Of a DNA stretch of 64,000 bases, positions 11,924-23,554 are shown piece by piece (the first letter of the stretch is position 1; each line of letters starts with the position of its first letter). Location of the stretch: the NCBI GenBank assembly GCA_905183005.1, contig CAJJDO010000043.1, forward strand, positions 186,001-250,000, in the 5' to 3' direction. The notes under the pieces were generated by a model, which was given only the letters and a program-made list of their open reading frames with translations, searched no databases and had not been told where the DNA came from. The DNA comes from Paramecium pentaurelia. Taxonomy: Eukaryota; Ciliophora; Oligohymenophorea; Peniculida; Parameciidae. A program made the translations under genes and the position numbers.

Positions 11924-12766
11924 TCAATATTAACTCTAAGTCCTTAATTTAGGTAATAATCTTCTTTTCTCTAAATCCTTATTGGCATCTTCAATTACTT
12001 CTATTAAAATCTTTGATAATCACTTACTTGTTTTAAATCTTAACCATTCTTTTTTTCTTATAATCTCCATTTTGAATTAAGTGAAATCAATATTCAACTC
12101 TTTTTTCACTTTTAAATCTAATTCTAATTTTAATAAAGATTATCTATTGATTTTAATTAATGAACATTCTGAGATAGTTTTTACATTATATTACATAGGT
12201 TTTGAGTTAAGACACTCATAAATTGCAAAATATTTCCTATTTTAATTTAGAACTAACTCTATTCCTTCTGTACTTTTAAATTATTACAATTATCCTACTA
12301 AAAGAATTATGCAATCTGTTGGTATAATTCCTTAATGAAATATGATTCTATTTTCATTAAGCTTTATAAAAGAACTCTCGTTGATTAATTATTTCAACTG
12401 AAGATAACTCAAACCTTTAAATATACTTATTTCTAAGAGAATGTCTATAGAATTCTCAATCTTTCTTTACTTTTCTTCCTATTGAAAATACTCAACCAAT
12501 CTTTTATTTATGAGTATTATGTCACTATGCTATAATGCAATAATTTTATTGTCTCTAATTATAATGTCACCAAACAATAATTTATAGTAATGTAGATCAT
12601 CAATATTTACAGTTTTATCTTTTTTGATTTCCATTAATGTTGCTCTTTTGGATAAGAGTTCAATAGCAGCATCATTTTCAATACCTTCTACTATTTTTAA
12701 TTATTTAAATAGATTAGGATCACATTGTCCGAATTTAATTTATTCTTTGAGCAATTATTTGCTCAT
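11924..12766 (-). CDS. Cyclic nucleotide-binding-domain protein, 271 aa
   Basis: A 27-nt intron near the 3' end gives 272 codons. I chose the ATG at 12766 because the frame stays open and protein-like from there (EQIKFGQCDPNLFKQLKIVE); a later start at 12634 is possible. The middle has the order of the cyclic-nucleotide-binding beta roll: helix (SIFKGLSYLQLKQLIN), a strand with FIKLNENRIIFHQG, then DCIILLVGQLQQF, a variable loop, and TISECSLIKINRQSLLKL. The expected phosphate-binding-cassette motif (FGE...RAA) is not visible, so cAMP or cGMP binding is doubtful. It may be a degenerate or protein-interaction version. The C-terminus is basic and helical. Confidence 0.72.
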
Positions 12767-12791
12767 TAATATTAATATTTTAGATATTGAA

Positions 12792-13893
12792 ATGTTGAGT
12801 GGTTTATTGTACAGTCCTAATTGGACTTTTGTAGACAAAATCTTAAGAGACCCTTAATTAGTAGATCTTGAATACTTTGTTGGAGGTGGTCCAGGTCATG
12901 ATTGGTTAGCAAAGTCAGTTAGAGTAGAGCAATAAAAGTAATAATTTTAATCATTATTTTAGATATTTGGGTCCAAGAGCTAAATTTGAGAGATAATTCA
13001 ATGAAGAGCCAAAAACATGGGAAGTAATAACAGATAACTTGTATCGTTTAACTTTACTTGCTGGAGTTGAGAGATTACTTACATTAAGATAAGCATATGG
13101 TGGCTTAAAGACAAGATTCACTTTTGGAGATTCAAATACGTATAATGTTTATTTAATATATGATTATAGAGCATGTTTACAATAGATATTCAATTAAGGA
13201 TTATTTAAAGGATATTTTAGAGGAGCTTTATTGAATGCAGCTTAATTCTTAACTGTATGGGCTCATCCATTAGTATATAGTAGAGGTAATGGATACATCT
13301 CTCATTATCTTTATTCTTCTTTATTTGAATTAATCACATATCCAATTGATACAATTAAAACTATCATTTATTCTGATGTTCAAGGCAGATATAAAGGAGC
13401 TTTTGATGTCATTGAATAAGTAAATAATAATGATAAATAGGTTTATGCAAGAAATGGATTCAGTCATTTCTATAGAGGAATAGTATTTAAGTTGGCTTTC
13501 AATGGAACACTGATTTATCATCTTAGAAATATTTATGAAGAAGATTATATTCAATAAGTAAGTGTATTCTAAACATAATAGTTAGTATCAGTTCCATTAC
13601 TTGCCATTGGTTATGGATTTTTGACAATAAAAACAAGATTGTAATTGGCAAGTACTGATTTGAGTTTCTAAGAGACTCCATAAAAGGGAAGAATTGCTGC
13701 AAATCTATTTGCATAAAAGACTCCATTCAGTATTTATAGAGGAGTAATTCCATTCTTATTATTGACTGATTTCTTCCATTACAAATTATATGCACTTTAC
13801 TCTTCAACTGCTTAAGCAAGAACATTGGATGAATTCCTTGTTGAATATAAGCATCGTATTGGAAGTCCAAAACATGAAAATTTATGGCAATGA
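12792..13893 (+). CDS. Divergent mitochondrial carrier family protein, about 358 aa
   Basis: One 25-nt intron (12938-12962) is required. The central repeat carries a good carrier signature, YPIDTIKTIIYSDVQGRYKG followed by GFSHFYRGIVFKLAFNG, that is PxDxxK and the FYRG element. The third repeat is degenerate (GFLTIKTRLQLAS, then FSIYRGVIPFLLLTDFF) and the first is barely recognisable (FKGYFRGALLNAA). The layout resembles the Mtch/metaxin-like or other atypical outer or inner membrane members rather than a standard transporter, so the substrate cannot be guessed. Two further stretches look like introns but are multiples of three with no stop (see findings), so the length could be 343-358 aa. 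Convergent with the GTPase gene 39 bp downstream. Confidence 0.8.
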
Positions 13894-13932
13894 TTATTAA
13901 ATAATAAATAAAATAAAATATTCCACATAACT

Positions 13933-14628
13933 TCAAAAAATTTAACAACAACATCCACCTTCATGTTTAATATTTTCATCTTTATGACGATTTTATACTT
14001 AATCACCAGGCCTCTTACCTAAATGTCCATTCCCCATTTAAACTAATACTCTTTTTGTCAAATCTTCAATTACTAAATCAACATTTTATCCAGTCAAACA
14101 AGAAATTTCATAATATGTAATATGTAATTCATTTGCCATTTTCTATGCTTCTTCCTAAATTTCTCTGTAATCATTTATATCTTCTGAATCCGATTTGTTT
14201 CCAACTAATATTAATTATGCATCTATATAATAAAATTTTAATTATACATTAGGAGGACTGAGATGCAATCTAACTAAAATCATCTCTCAAATCCTTTAAT
14301 GTTTAAGGTCTAATATTTCACTAAGAACTTTACCTAGTGAGATCGAAAATCAAAATAAAACCAAAAGCAAACTTATAAAATCCATAAGAAGCAAATCTCA
14401 ATTTTATATCTCCAGGCTATTAATTTACATTTTAATATTGTGTACTGTGTCAAAGATGCAAAGTTTATATTTACCATCATCATACATTTTAGATTTAAAA
14501 TCAACTCCTTTACTTTCTTCATAATTCAAGTTAAAATTATTGTCACAAAATCTTTACATAAATGAAGACTTCCCAACCCTATTTGATCCAATTAAAATAT
14601 ATTTTATCACTTGTTATCCATTAGACAT
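13933..14628 (-). CDS. Small GTPase, Rab/Ras type, 205 aa
   Basis: Three introns (29, 24 and 25 nt) give exactly 206 codons. The protein binds and hydrolyses GTP: P-loop ILIGSNRVGKSSFM, switch II FDTPGDIKLRFASYGFYK, base-recognition LVGNKSD and ISCLTGQNV. The usual DTAGQE of Rab proteins is DTPGD here; the catalytic Gln of switch II is absent, so intrinsic hydrolysis may be slow. The C-terminus is GGCCCQIF, so a CQIF box could be prenylated, with two more Cys available. This suggests membrane attachment, with geranylgeranylation favoured by the final Phe. The specific Rab or Ras subgroup cannot be assigned by eye. Confidence 0.88.
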
Positions 14629-14747
14629 TTTTTTAATATTTTTAATTTTATTATATATACAAATACAATAATTTATTATTTTTACTATCAAATTTATGAA
14701 AGTCACACCTTTAATTCACGAAATTTAAAATTTTAAATAATTTAAAA

Positions 14748-15866
14748 ATGGAACAAACCTATACATTTACAATTGAATCTAAAAAATAAAATATAGATAC
14801 CCTTACTGAAGAATAACAATAAGAATTCAAAGCACATGCAGAAGAATGCTAAATTATTGTCTTGAAAGGTAATAGTTACTCCAAATAATTTTTCAATCAA
14901 TTCTCAGAATACATTACAACCGCCAAATAATTATAAGTAACTTAAATTTGTAAAATTAGAAAATCAATGCAAATGATATATTTGTTGGAAAAGGAAAAGA
15001 TGAAATTCCATAATCATTATAAGTATAATTTAATCCAATATTTCTTAGATATTAGGAAATAGTCTCATTAGATTAAATATCTTGAGTCTTGATCTATCCA
15101 ACAATGCAGTCAACCCATTTGGTGCTGAAGCATTAAAACCTTTTCTTAAATAAGCACATTAATTATAAAAGCTTTTCTTAAATAATTGTGGTTTAGGCAT
15201 CAGAGGAGTTGCTTAAGTTTCTGAAGGATTATAAGAAGGAGAACACAATTTATAAATATTAGCTATAGCTAGGAATAGAGCTGAATGTGATGGTGCAATT
15301 GAAATATCCAAAGCATTCCCAACATGCAAAAAACTAAAAGAATTGCATATTTATTAGAATGGTATCAAATAAAAAGGCATGATGGAATTATTATCATCAT
15401 TAAATAATAATTGTTCTGAATTAACAACTATAGATATAAGAGATAATTTTGTACATGAAGCAACAACTTAAAATTTAAGTGATCTTATAATAAATTGTGC
15501 TCATTTGACAGCCATCAACATATCAGATTGTAATATTTAAGGAAAATAAAATAAATAAATATTGGAGGCTTTAACTAAATTAGTAAAAATAGAAAGATTA
15601 GGTTACAATTATGCTGAATTAAATGATGTATAGGGAAACGAATTATATGAAATTATTGCTAAATAAGTAGATAATATTACAGTAATGATTATAAATTATT
15701 TAAGAAATTGGAATTGAAAGGAAATGAATTCAAGAAAGCAACAAAATAAAAGTTTAAAGAATTATTTGCAACTAAAGATAAAGTTCTTGGAGCATTTGAT
15801 AGTGATGATGAAGATGAGGAAGAGGCAGATGAATTATAAAAATTGTTTAGTCAATTGGTTATTTGA
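14748..15866 (+). CDS. Ran GTPase-activating protein (RanGAP), 348 aa
   Basis: Introns of 23, 26 and 23 nt leave 349 codons. The product has leucine-rich repeats of the RanGAP/ribonuclease-inhibitor type, for example LNILSLDLSNNAVNPFGAEA, LQKLFLNNCGLGIRGV, LHIYQNGIKQKG and LTTIDIRDNFVHEAT, and then an acidic tail (DSDDEDEEEADE) as in yeast and animal RanGAPs. The N-terminal part is short, as expected. RanGAP stimulates GTP hydrolysis by Ran at the cytoplasmic side of nuclear pores and keeps Ran-GTP low in the cytosol. The Arg-finger-like residue of the first repeat region was not identified with certainty. It is divergent from the GTPase gene with a gap of about 120 bp. Confidence 0.88.
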
Positions 15867-16001
15867 AATTATGAATAACAATGTAATATATTATTTAATT
15901 AATGTTTTATATGATATATTAATTTTGTTTTATTCTTAGTAATTACAATAATTTTATAATATTTCTTAAGATTAAAAGAATAAATGGTTTTGAATATAAT
16001 A

Positions 16002-16740
16002 TCAAAAAGTATAAAATAATTCATTCTCTAATTTCTTCAATAATTTTTCATAAAGTTCATAATTTTCTGGTTTATGAGTTGGTCCTTATAATGCATAATC
16101 TTCTCTTTCATCTTAAGGATTCACTCTATATAGATTTCTCTCCTAATATTTCTACTACTATCCAATTTCTACATATTCCTTAAAAGCTTTAAGAAATTCA
16201 GGATTCTATTCAGCTAATTTTTAATATTCTGGTTTCAATTCAACTTTTCCTTCTGATGCAACCCAACTAATACATGGAATTCCCATCACTTAATCTATTG
16301 CCTACTAATACCAAATTGATTCCATTCCTCTAAAATTTCTAAATATTAGCATACTTTAATTCCTCTTAGACTGTTTTACCTTTCTTATCATCATAAGAAA
16401 CAAAAATAGTTTTATATCTATTTACTTTAGCTTTAAAATAAGGAAAACTAATAGATTCTTCAATACTTTCTACTATCTCATTTGAAATCTTGAGAATCTT
16501 AGGATTGATTATCACTTTGTATTCAGAAGGTATCATTTTGGAACTTTATGGCAATAATATGAACAAACTCTATTCTAATCCAACTTAATTTGCTGCAAGG
16601 ATTCTTATTCTCTTATCAACTGCAGTCAATTTCATTTGATCTACCTTTGGATAAAATCTTTTATTAAAGGCTCCATAATATAGACACTTTGAAAATAAAG
16701 CATTAGACAATTTATCTCCAAACACTATAATATTAGCCAT
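16002..16740 (-). CDS. Peptide deformylase-like protein lacking catalytic residues, 237 aa
   Basis: One 25-nt intron gives 238 codons. The fold signature of peptide deformylase is present: RIRILAANQVGLEQSLFI matches motif 1 (GLAAxQ), then KVIINPKILKISNEIVES. But motif 2 (EGCLS) reads EESISFP with no Cys, and motif 3 (HExDH) reads QQAIDQVMGIP with both metal-binding His as Gln. The metal ligands and probably the catalytic Glu are therefore gone, so it should not deformylate N-formyl-Met. A C-terminal extension of about 90 residues is polar and Gln/Glu-rich. Members with altered motifs are known in trypanosomatids, but whether this is the same class is unknown. Its start is 3 bp from the start of the DUF167 gene on the other strand. 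Confidence 0.82.
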
Positions 16741-16743
16741 AAA

Positions 16744-17043
16744 ATGAATATTATTAAAGTAACTCAATAATTCTTAAGTGGAAAACCAAAAGGATTTTAT
16801 TTATAGTTATTTGTTAAACCAAAGTCAAAGTCAGAGATGCTTGAATTTTCAGAAGAATTCCTTATTATAAAGACTAAAGCACAACCTATTGATAATTAGG
16901 CCAATGAAGATGTTATAAGAATGTTAAGTGAAAAATTGTCTATTGATCAAAGTTCAATAAAAATAGTTAAAGGATAATAAAGCAAATATAAAACTGTGTT
17001 TATTGAAAATGAAATGCAAGCCTATAATAAATTAAGGAATTGA
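16744..17043 (+). CDS. DUF167/YggU-family protein, 99 aa
   Basis: A single exon of 100 codons. The sequence follows the family pattern: FVKPKSKSEMLEF near residue 23, then TKAQPIDNQANEDVIRMLSE (the APPVDGKANKA region) and KIVKGQQSKYKTVFIE (the xGxxSRxKxV region). This small alpha/beta family is found in bacteria and eukaryotes and its function is unknown. The length matches the family. The gene is divergent from the deformylase-like gene with only 3 bp between the two ATGs. The next gene on this strand begins 41 bp after the stop. Confidence 0.86.
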
Positions 17044-17084
17044 GATATATATTACTTACGTGTTATATTTTTATTATCTAGAAA

Positions 17085-18726
17085 ATGCTCTTGATATTCA
17101 CATTGTTATTCTCTCTAGGTTAGAGTGAATTGGTCTATCTTGGATACAAAAACTATACTATGGCAAAGAAGGAACACTAACCTTTGATTGTCTTCTATTA
17201 TGGAGATGACAAATAATCTAAAAAGTTTCTAGATGATTTTATAGCTATTGCTACAGGATAACACAGCCTTTAAAAAACTGGCACTTATCCAACAAATATC
17301 AATTTTGGATTGGTTAACTCTGTTGAAGAAAAAAAACTTATGGAAAAAACGTAAATTTAAGTCACTCCATCCATCTTTCTATTTTATGCTGACACTTAAA
17401 AATAAAAGTATTCTGGAGCCTATAATGCATAAGCCTTTCTAAACTGGTTAAAGAAGACCTATAGAGATTCTCCAGAATTAAGTATTCATATAATCTAATA
17501 TTTAGATGAATTTTATCCATCATCTCTTCTTTAAAAATGGGATCAATTTGTTAACAAAATTAACAGTTTCTAATTAATTGCCTTCTTAGCCACACCTGAA
17601 TACAGAGTTTCCCCTTTGAAAGCATTCGTTTAAGCTGCCAAATAATTACCTTAAGGAGTAAATATTATAATATATAACTCTTAGTATGTCTTTTGTCACA
17701 TCTTTAATCCAGAATTGTATTAACATTTAGGTTTGAAAAAGGAAGAAAGTGGACTAGTTATTTATAGTAAATTGGAAGATCTAGAGGATATAAGTGAAGA
17801 AAAAACTAAGAAATATTAAACTTATTTATATAGATTTAAGGGAGACATTAAAAATACAGATGAAATACTTTAGTTTTTAAAGATCTATGCTTTTAAAAAA
17901 GGATTTGTTTATGTTGATGATACTAAATTTTAGAAATTATCAAGAAGAGTAGATTTATTACCATCAATTATGTTATTATACAATAAAACAAGTATTTTTA
18001 TTTCTAAATTGTAATTAGATCCTGAACATGAACATTATGTTTAACAAATGCAAGATGCTAGATATCCATTATTAAATAAAGCTATTGTTGGTGTTCTTGA
18101 TGTTAATGGAGATTGTGAAGAAAGATTAGAAAGAGTTTATGAAATTAATGTTAATACAACTTAATTGCCATAATTAATAGCTATGAAACCAATTGATGAT
18201 AACAGATTCTATAAATATAAAAATGGACCATTAGATCCAATTCAATTTTATGAGTAAATTTAATCAGGATAAATAAAACCATTCTATAGAGATGAAGGAA
18301 TTTTATAAAATTTATATGATGGAGCAGGAATCTATAAATTAACTAGATCTACTTATTATCCATTCATTAAAGAATAAAATGATAAAGGCATTGATGTAGT
18401 TGTAACTTATACTGCTAAAAAATGTTAACCATGCAAAGACTTTAGACCTGATTATAATGAAGTATTTAAGAAAGTATTTTTAATAATTTATTTAAACTTA
18501 GCATAAATAAGCTATTGAAGGTAAAGTTATCTTTGCTAGATGTGACATTGAAAATAATGAAATTGATGATCTTCATATTGATAATTATCCTCATGTCAAA
18601 TTATATGCTGCTGGAAAAGAACATCCATCTACATTACATTTATAAAAGACAGAAGAAAATTTGACTTAATGGTTAAGTGAATAAAGTAATTATGGAAGCA
18701 TTTTCAAAGTTAAAACTGATTTGTGA
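17085..18726 (+). CDS. Secretory protein disulfide isomerase-like protein, 537 aa
   Basis: One 28-nt intron (18474-18501) gives 538 codons. An N-terminal signal peptide (MLLIFTLLFSLGQS) is followed by several thioredoxin-fold-like segments and a C-terminal thioredoxin domain with TAKKCQPCKDFRPDYNEVF, that is a CxxC active site (CQPC), and later PHVKLYAAGKEHPS with the conserved Pro region. Only this last domain keeps a CxxC; the first and middle domains have none, so they probably serve in substrate binding, as the b domains of PDI do. The last residues (KVKTDL) are not KDEL, so an ER-retention signal of the usual type is absent. The role is likely disulfide formation or isomerisation in the secretory pathway. 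Confidence 0.82.
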
Positions 18727-18850
18727 AATTAATTATAATTTATGTAAAAAAATAAATCACCATTTCATATTAAATTAAATCTAAATAAACTTAACTATAT
18801 ATAATTATTTTGAATCAAATATAAAAAGATTATGTATTAATTAAATAAAT

Positions 18851-20264
18851 TCAATTATCAGAATCATTAGGAGGAGTAGCAGGGCTAGACTTTTTAGATC
18901 CTTCTAATTCTCTTTTAGATTTAGTTTTCTATTATATTTCAATTATTTTAAAATCTGTTGTTGGCTAAGCTTTTTAGCTCATTTAATCTTAATATGCTTA
19001 TAGTAATAATCTCTTATACAATTTATCATTTATCTTTAAAATATTTATTTATTTACATCATCAATAACAACTAAACTTTCTTATAGATATTTTGGTGGTA
19101 TAAGATTAGGAATAGACATTTCAATTCTCTTTTAATATCTTCTATTAGTAAATTTCTATTGTCTTCTAAAAGTTATTTTTGCCTTCATTTTATTTTAAAC
19201 TATCTCATATCTGTTGTTAATTTCTGTTTTAAAATCAGTCAAATTAGAAATCTAACCTTACATCCATGGATGCTTTTTAATTTATTCTAATGATATTCTT
19301 TTTTATGGATTTTCTTCCAAAATTTTCTCAATTAAATCTTTGAATTAATGAGATATATTATTATTCAATTCTTAAAACACTTACCAAAACTTTTATTTAT
19401 CCTATTTTAATAAAGAATAATAAGGATCTGTATTTTTAGATGTTTTAAATGGAGCAGATCTCATAGCCATACTAAATAGAATAACTCCAGATGCAAATAC
19501 ATCAGCAGATTCAGGTATATAATATTTTTATTTACCAACTTAGAGTTTATAATAATACTTTTACTTGTATTTGAAAGTTCTGGTGGATTATACTCTGGAG
19601 ATCCTAAATATTATTGAACCTCAAATTAGACTTTGGCACCAGTTTAATCAACAGATTTGGCACTGAATCCAAAATCAGCTAGCTTTAAGATACCATTGCT
19701 AAATAAAATGTTTTCTGATTTGATATCTCTATGAACTATTCCTCTTTCATGTAAATATTCAATGCCTATGCTAAGTTAAGTTGAATAAACTACCCTTAAT
19801 CAATTAAGAAAATATTCCCCTTGAAAATTTCTCAGAGAATTAATGAGTTTATTCAAGTAATTCAAATAATTCCCCTTGATCTGCCAATTCCATCACAAAA
19901 TAAGAAACTTAACATAATCTACCATCCACTTTCCTGTACTTTCCATTTATGCTGCACTATTATTTAAGATCTCAAATACTTAAATAATCTTTATTATATT
20001 ATTATGTTCAAACTCAGCTTAATGAGATACTTCATTTATAAATTATGATAGTTTGTTTTGATTTGTAGTTGGATCTATCTTCATTATTTTTATAGCGTAC
20101 TTTTACTTATCTTATATATCGATGGCTAACTTTACTCTATAATAATCAACATTCTAAAATTACTTTGCATATCTGCCAACACCAAGTGTATCAATAATAT
20201 AGTATTTATCATCTAAAACTGAAGCATAATCCAAATAATCACTTTAAATATCTAAAGACATCAT
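18851..20264 (-). CDS. Ser/Thr protein kinase, CAMK-like
   Basis: The start MMSLDIQSDYLDYASVLDDK leads to a complete catalytic domain with several short introns. The Gly-rich loop is LGVGRYAKVKLA, formed by splicing a 27-nt intron, and the VAIK-type lysine is in KYAIKIMK. The catalytic loop is IVHRDIKSENILF and the metal-binding motif ADFGFSAK. The activation segment ends GSPEYNPPEL. The C-terminal tail (KTKSKRELEGSKKSSPATPP) is basic and phosphorylatable. All catalytic residues are intact, so the kinase should be active. The subgroup is likely CAMK by motif style (YNPPEL variant), but this was not tested. Exact intron positions in the N-lobe and after APE are approximate. Confidence 0.85.
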
Positions 20265-20525
20265 TTTTTATAATGAAATATAATTTATTCTGATAATTTA
20301 AAGAAGTTATTAATTTAAATTTGCACCATAACAACTTAAAATCTGATCAAATAACATTTGATTAGATTAATACTTGATATCAAATAAAATTACAAAAGAT
20401 TTATATCAAAAATAATATCAGTATCTTATTATAAGTAAGTTAATTATAAATGAACAAAAATAAACTAATTCAAGATATATATTTAATAAATATATTTTTA
20501 TATATTTTTTATAATTATTTCTATA

Positions 20526-21701
20526 TCATTATTCATTTCTAATATGAGAATTAGTTTCACGATTTTTCTTTAATTTTATTGCATTATTTAATGCTTATAC
20601 TCTATATTTTTTCATTCTATCATCACGTATCTTTTCTTGAATTTCATTTTCTTTCTTAATAAAATTATTTATTTGTTTTATTGTTTATTTTGTATTTTAA
20701 TTCTCACTTTTTGTATCCTAAACAATTTAATCTAATCTATTGACTGGTGAGTTAACAGGTGAATTTAATGCAGAAAATTAAGGAACCATCATCATTCTAG
20801 TATTTTATTGAGATGTAGAGGCTCTTCTGCTTAGGAAACTCATTTCTTAAGATTATGGCCTTAATCCTTAACTTTAATTTCGAGATGCCATTCTACTATG
20901 TTTTGTTGAAAAGTCCTAAGTTTAATCTTCATTTTAAGATTTAAAATACGAAATCAAACTTTTATGTTATATCTTAACTTCTTTATTTGTATCACTTTTT
21001 TGAGATTAGAGATTTTCAGAAAAAAAAGCAGATTCAATTATTTATTTCATTTCAGTAATTGATTGTTTTTTTGGTTTTAATTTTTTAACAAAATATTCTT
21101 GAAAATTCATTAGTTATTCTTCATAACTCATCTTGATTTTATTCATTTCTAATAGTTCTGATAATTCTTTCAATCTAGATTAATCATAAATTTGATTTCT
21201 TAATTTTTAAGACCATAATTCATTAGTATATATGACTCCATTATTTTATTTAAATTAATGTTAATAGGTATCATGTACTTTGTTATTAGAGATTTAACTT
21301 AAAATATCCTTATAATCAGCTTTTGATGAGATAGATCTTGCAGCACCTGAAGATGCTTTTTTTAATTATAAATAATATTGTTCTAGTTAAGAGTTTTTAG
21401 TAAATATTTCATATGTTTTCTTTCTCTATACTAATTTAGGATTATTTATTATTTAAGGTATTTAAAATAAGTACTTAAACTTAAATTTACTATCACCAAC
21501 AGCTAACTTAATTTTATCCTGTATTTCATTTTTATTTTCTTAAGTTATAGCATTAAGCCAAGTTTAATCAAATGATTTATTATTTTTCCTTTACAATCTA
21601 TTAATAAATTGAAGTTTCTTTTTTTAGTTATTTGTATTTTCGAGTTCTTCTTCATCATCTTCCAATATCTAATTATCTTGACATTTTATTAAATTTTTCA
21701 T
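20526..21701 (-). CDS. Uncharacterised Gln/Lys-rich protein, 391 aa
   Basis: An intronless frame of 392 codons starts MKNLIKCQDNQILEDDEEEL. Composition is Lys, Gln, Ser and Asn rich with scattered helical parts (SRLKELSELLEMNKIKMSYE). A Ser-rich basic part (SFLSRRASTSQQNTRMMMV) and SPVNSPVN suggest phosphorylation sites. No domain is recognised, and there is no signal peptide or membrane segment. It is divergent from the pseudokinase gene at 22069. Many Gln codons are TAA/TAG, so a standard-code reading would break it into small pieces. Confidence 0.78.
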
Positions 21702-22068
21702 ATAATAAATATTTATAAATCAAAACTATTCATCTTCTTTTTATTTAAGAAACAATGCAACCAAAATATATTCATTAAGATTAATCATATTTAAAAATAG
21801 TTTATATTAAATTCAAAATAATAAAATAACTATTTCTACAGATAATCAAAGTAATCGCTTTTCTATAATTCTATATAAACTATAAAAATTTAAAGATATA
21901 TTTATGTATGTAAGTAATTGAATTGATATATAAGATTAATAATTTTTGAAAGAACCATAATTAGAATTTAGTTCTAAATCGTAATTAGAAACTAAATTAA
22001 TTACTGAATTAAATAAAGATGAGCATCTTTAAATGTGATTATAATATGTAAATTAATTTAGTATAAAA

Positions 22069-23554
22069 ATGACTTAATTATTAAAGAAGAACATTGAATC
22101 ACTATTTCCTTAATTTAGTGTTAATGAAATTTTAAGATAAAATGTATACAAGAAAACAATATTTCTAAGAAGAGGCAATAAAAATTATGTTTTGAGATTA
22201 TTTAATTTAGAAGGTATTAATAAGGACAGAGTGATCTCAATTATAAAAATATTGAATAAAGTTTCTAGAAAGAACAATCCTCATATTGTAAAATTTTTTG
22301 AAGCATCACATGATACTGATAATACTTATTTAGGGTATATAATAAAATATATTTTGAAGAGTTATCAGTGAATACATAGAATGTTAATATTAATGTCCAT
22401 TAGAAGAAAAAGAAATATTGATAATTCTAATTTAAGTAATATCATAATAATATATAAGTTATGTTCGGCTCTCAGTTTATTTCATCCAAAAAGACCTCAT
22501 GGCAAAATACTGTTATCAAATTTATTTTGTATTGATAAAAATGCAGTTTTAGGAGAAATGAACATTTTATTTTATTTGCATCCTGAAGAGTATTTGGATA
22601 TTTATTTATTGGCACCAGAATTTGCAAAATCAAAAATATATGATTGTAAATCAGATATATGGATGCTTGGTTTTTTAATTTATTAGTTCATGTTTAAAGA
22701 AGCTCCATTTAAAGCAAATAATATTAATGTGTTACATAAATAAATCTTAAAAGGATTAAAATTTACATATAATCCTTAATATAGTTTGAATATGAATAAT
22801 TTATTAAGGATTATGTTATGTTATGATCCTGATCTAAGACCAACAATAGAATCTATAAAATCATTTGCATAAACAGCTTTAGTAAGTTAAGAGAAAATAG
22901 ATATCTTTAAATTACTACCAAAATATAAATTAGAGTAAATTGTGTTACATAAAAAAAGAGAAGAAAGAAAACCATAATAAATTGATAATTAAATTTACTT
23001 AAATGAAGATATGTAAAAATATCCTTCATTTCGACCATCTAAAGTTTTGAAATCTTTTAAAAAAATACTTTCACCAAGTCCATCTCCATAACATATTGTT
23101 GTAAATCTAACAGAAAAGAATGAGAGTTCAATTAATAATCAAACTTAACCATCATAAAATCATATCTCATATTTAGAATAAATAGATAGTAAAAAGAATT
23201 TATCAACAACAGGTAAAAACTCTCATTAATCTTAAAAATTAATTAATTAATCATAAGGAATCTCTCTTTCATATTAATAAAGTTAAAGAAATACTTTATA
23301 TCCTGTATAATTACCAAAAGTTTTATAATTTTAATTTAGTAAAATTAAATTCAGACATGAAAAGTCTCCATAAAAAGAATTAGATGAATCTATGTATAAT
23401 TTAAGTTTAACATTTTAGTTAAGAATAACCTATTGCAAAATATGCTTAATTACCTTCAAAGATTAATCCTATTCCTATTAAGAAATCTCCTCCAAAAATG
23501 TTATTTCATCAATATCAAGATACTGTACTCAGATCTTTTAGTCAAAGATAATGA
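22069..23554 (+). CDS. Protein kinase-like pseudokinase, 470 aa
   Basis: Introns of 25, 23 and 25 nt leave exactly 471 codons. The kinase fold is visible in SRKNNPHIVKFFEASHD, YLGVISEYIECQ and APEFAKSKIYDCKSDIWMLG (APE motif and the conserved Asp-x-Trp of subdomain IX). But the catalytic HRDxKxxN loop is RPHGKILLSNLF with no Asp, the DFG motif is replaced in VLGEMNIL, and no Gly-rich loop is seen in the short N-lobe (RRGNKNYVLRLFN). It is thus a predicted pseudokinase. A Ser/Pro/Gln-rich tail of about 200 residues follows (SFKKILSPSPSPQ). The likely role is scaffold or regulator; the partner is unknown. Confidence 0.85.

Noticed and set aside
12624..12857. Plus-strand frame beginning MISINVALLDKSSIAASF
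   Set aside because: It is antisense to the N-terminal part of the cyclic-nucleotide-binding protein, whose minus-strand frame is more protein-like; the carrier gene has its own ATG at 12792.
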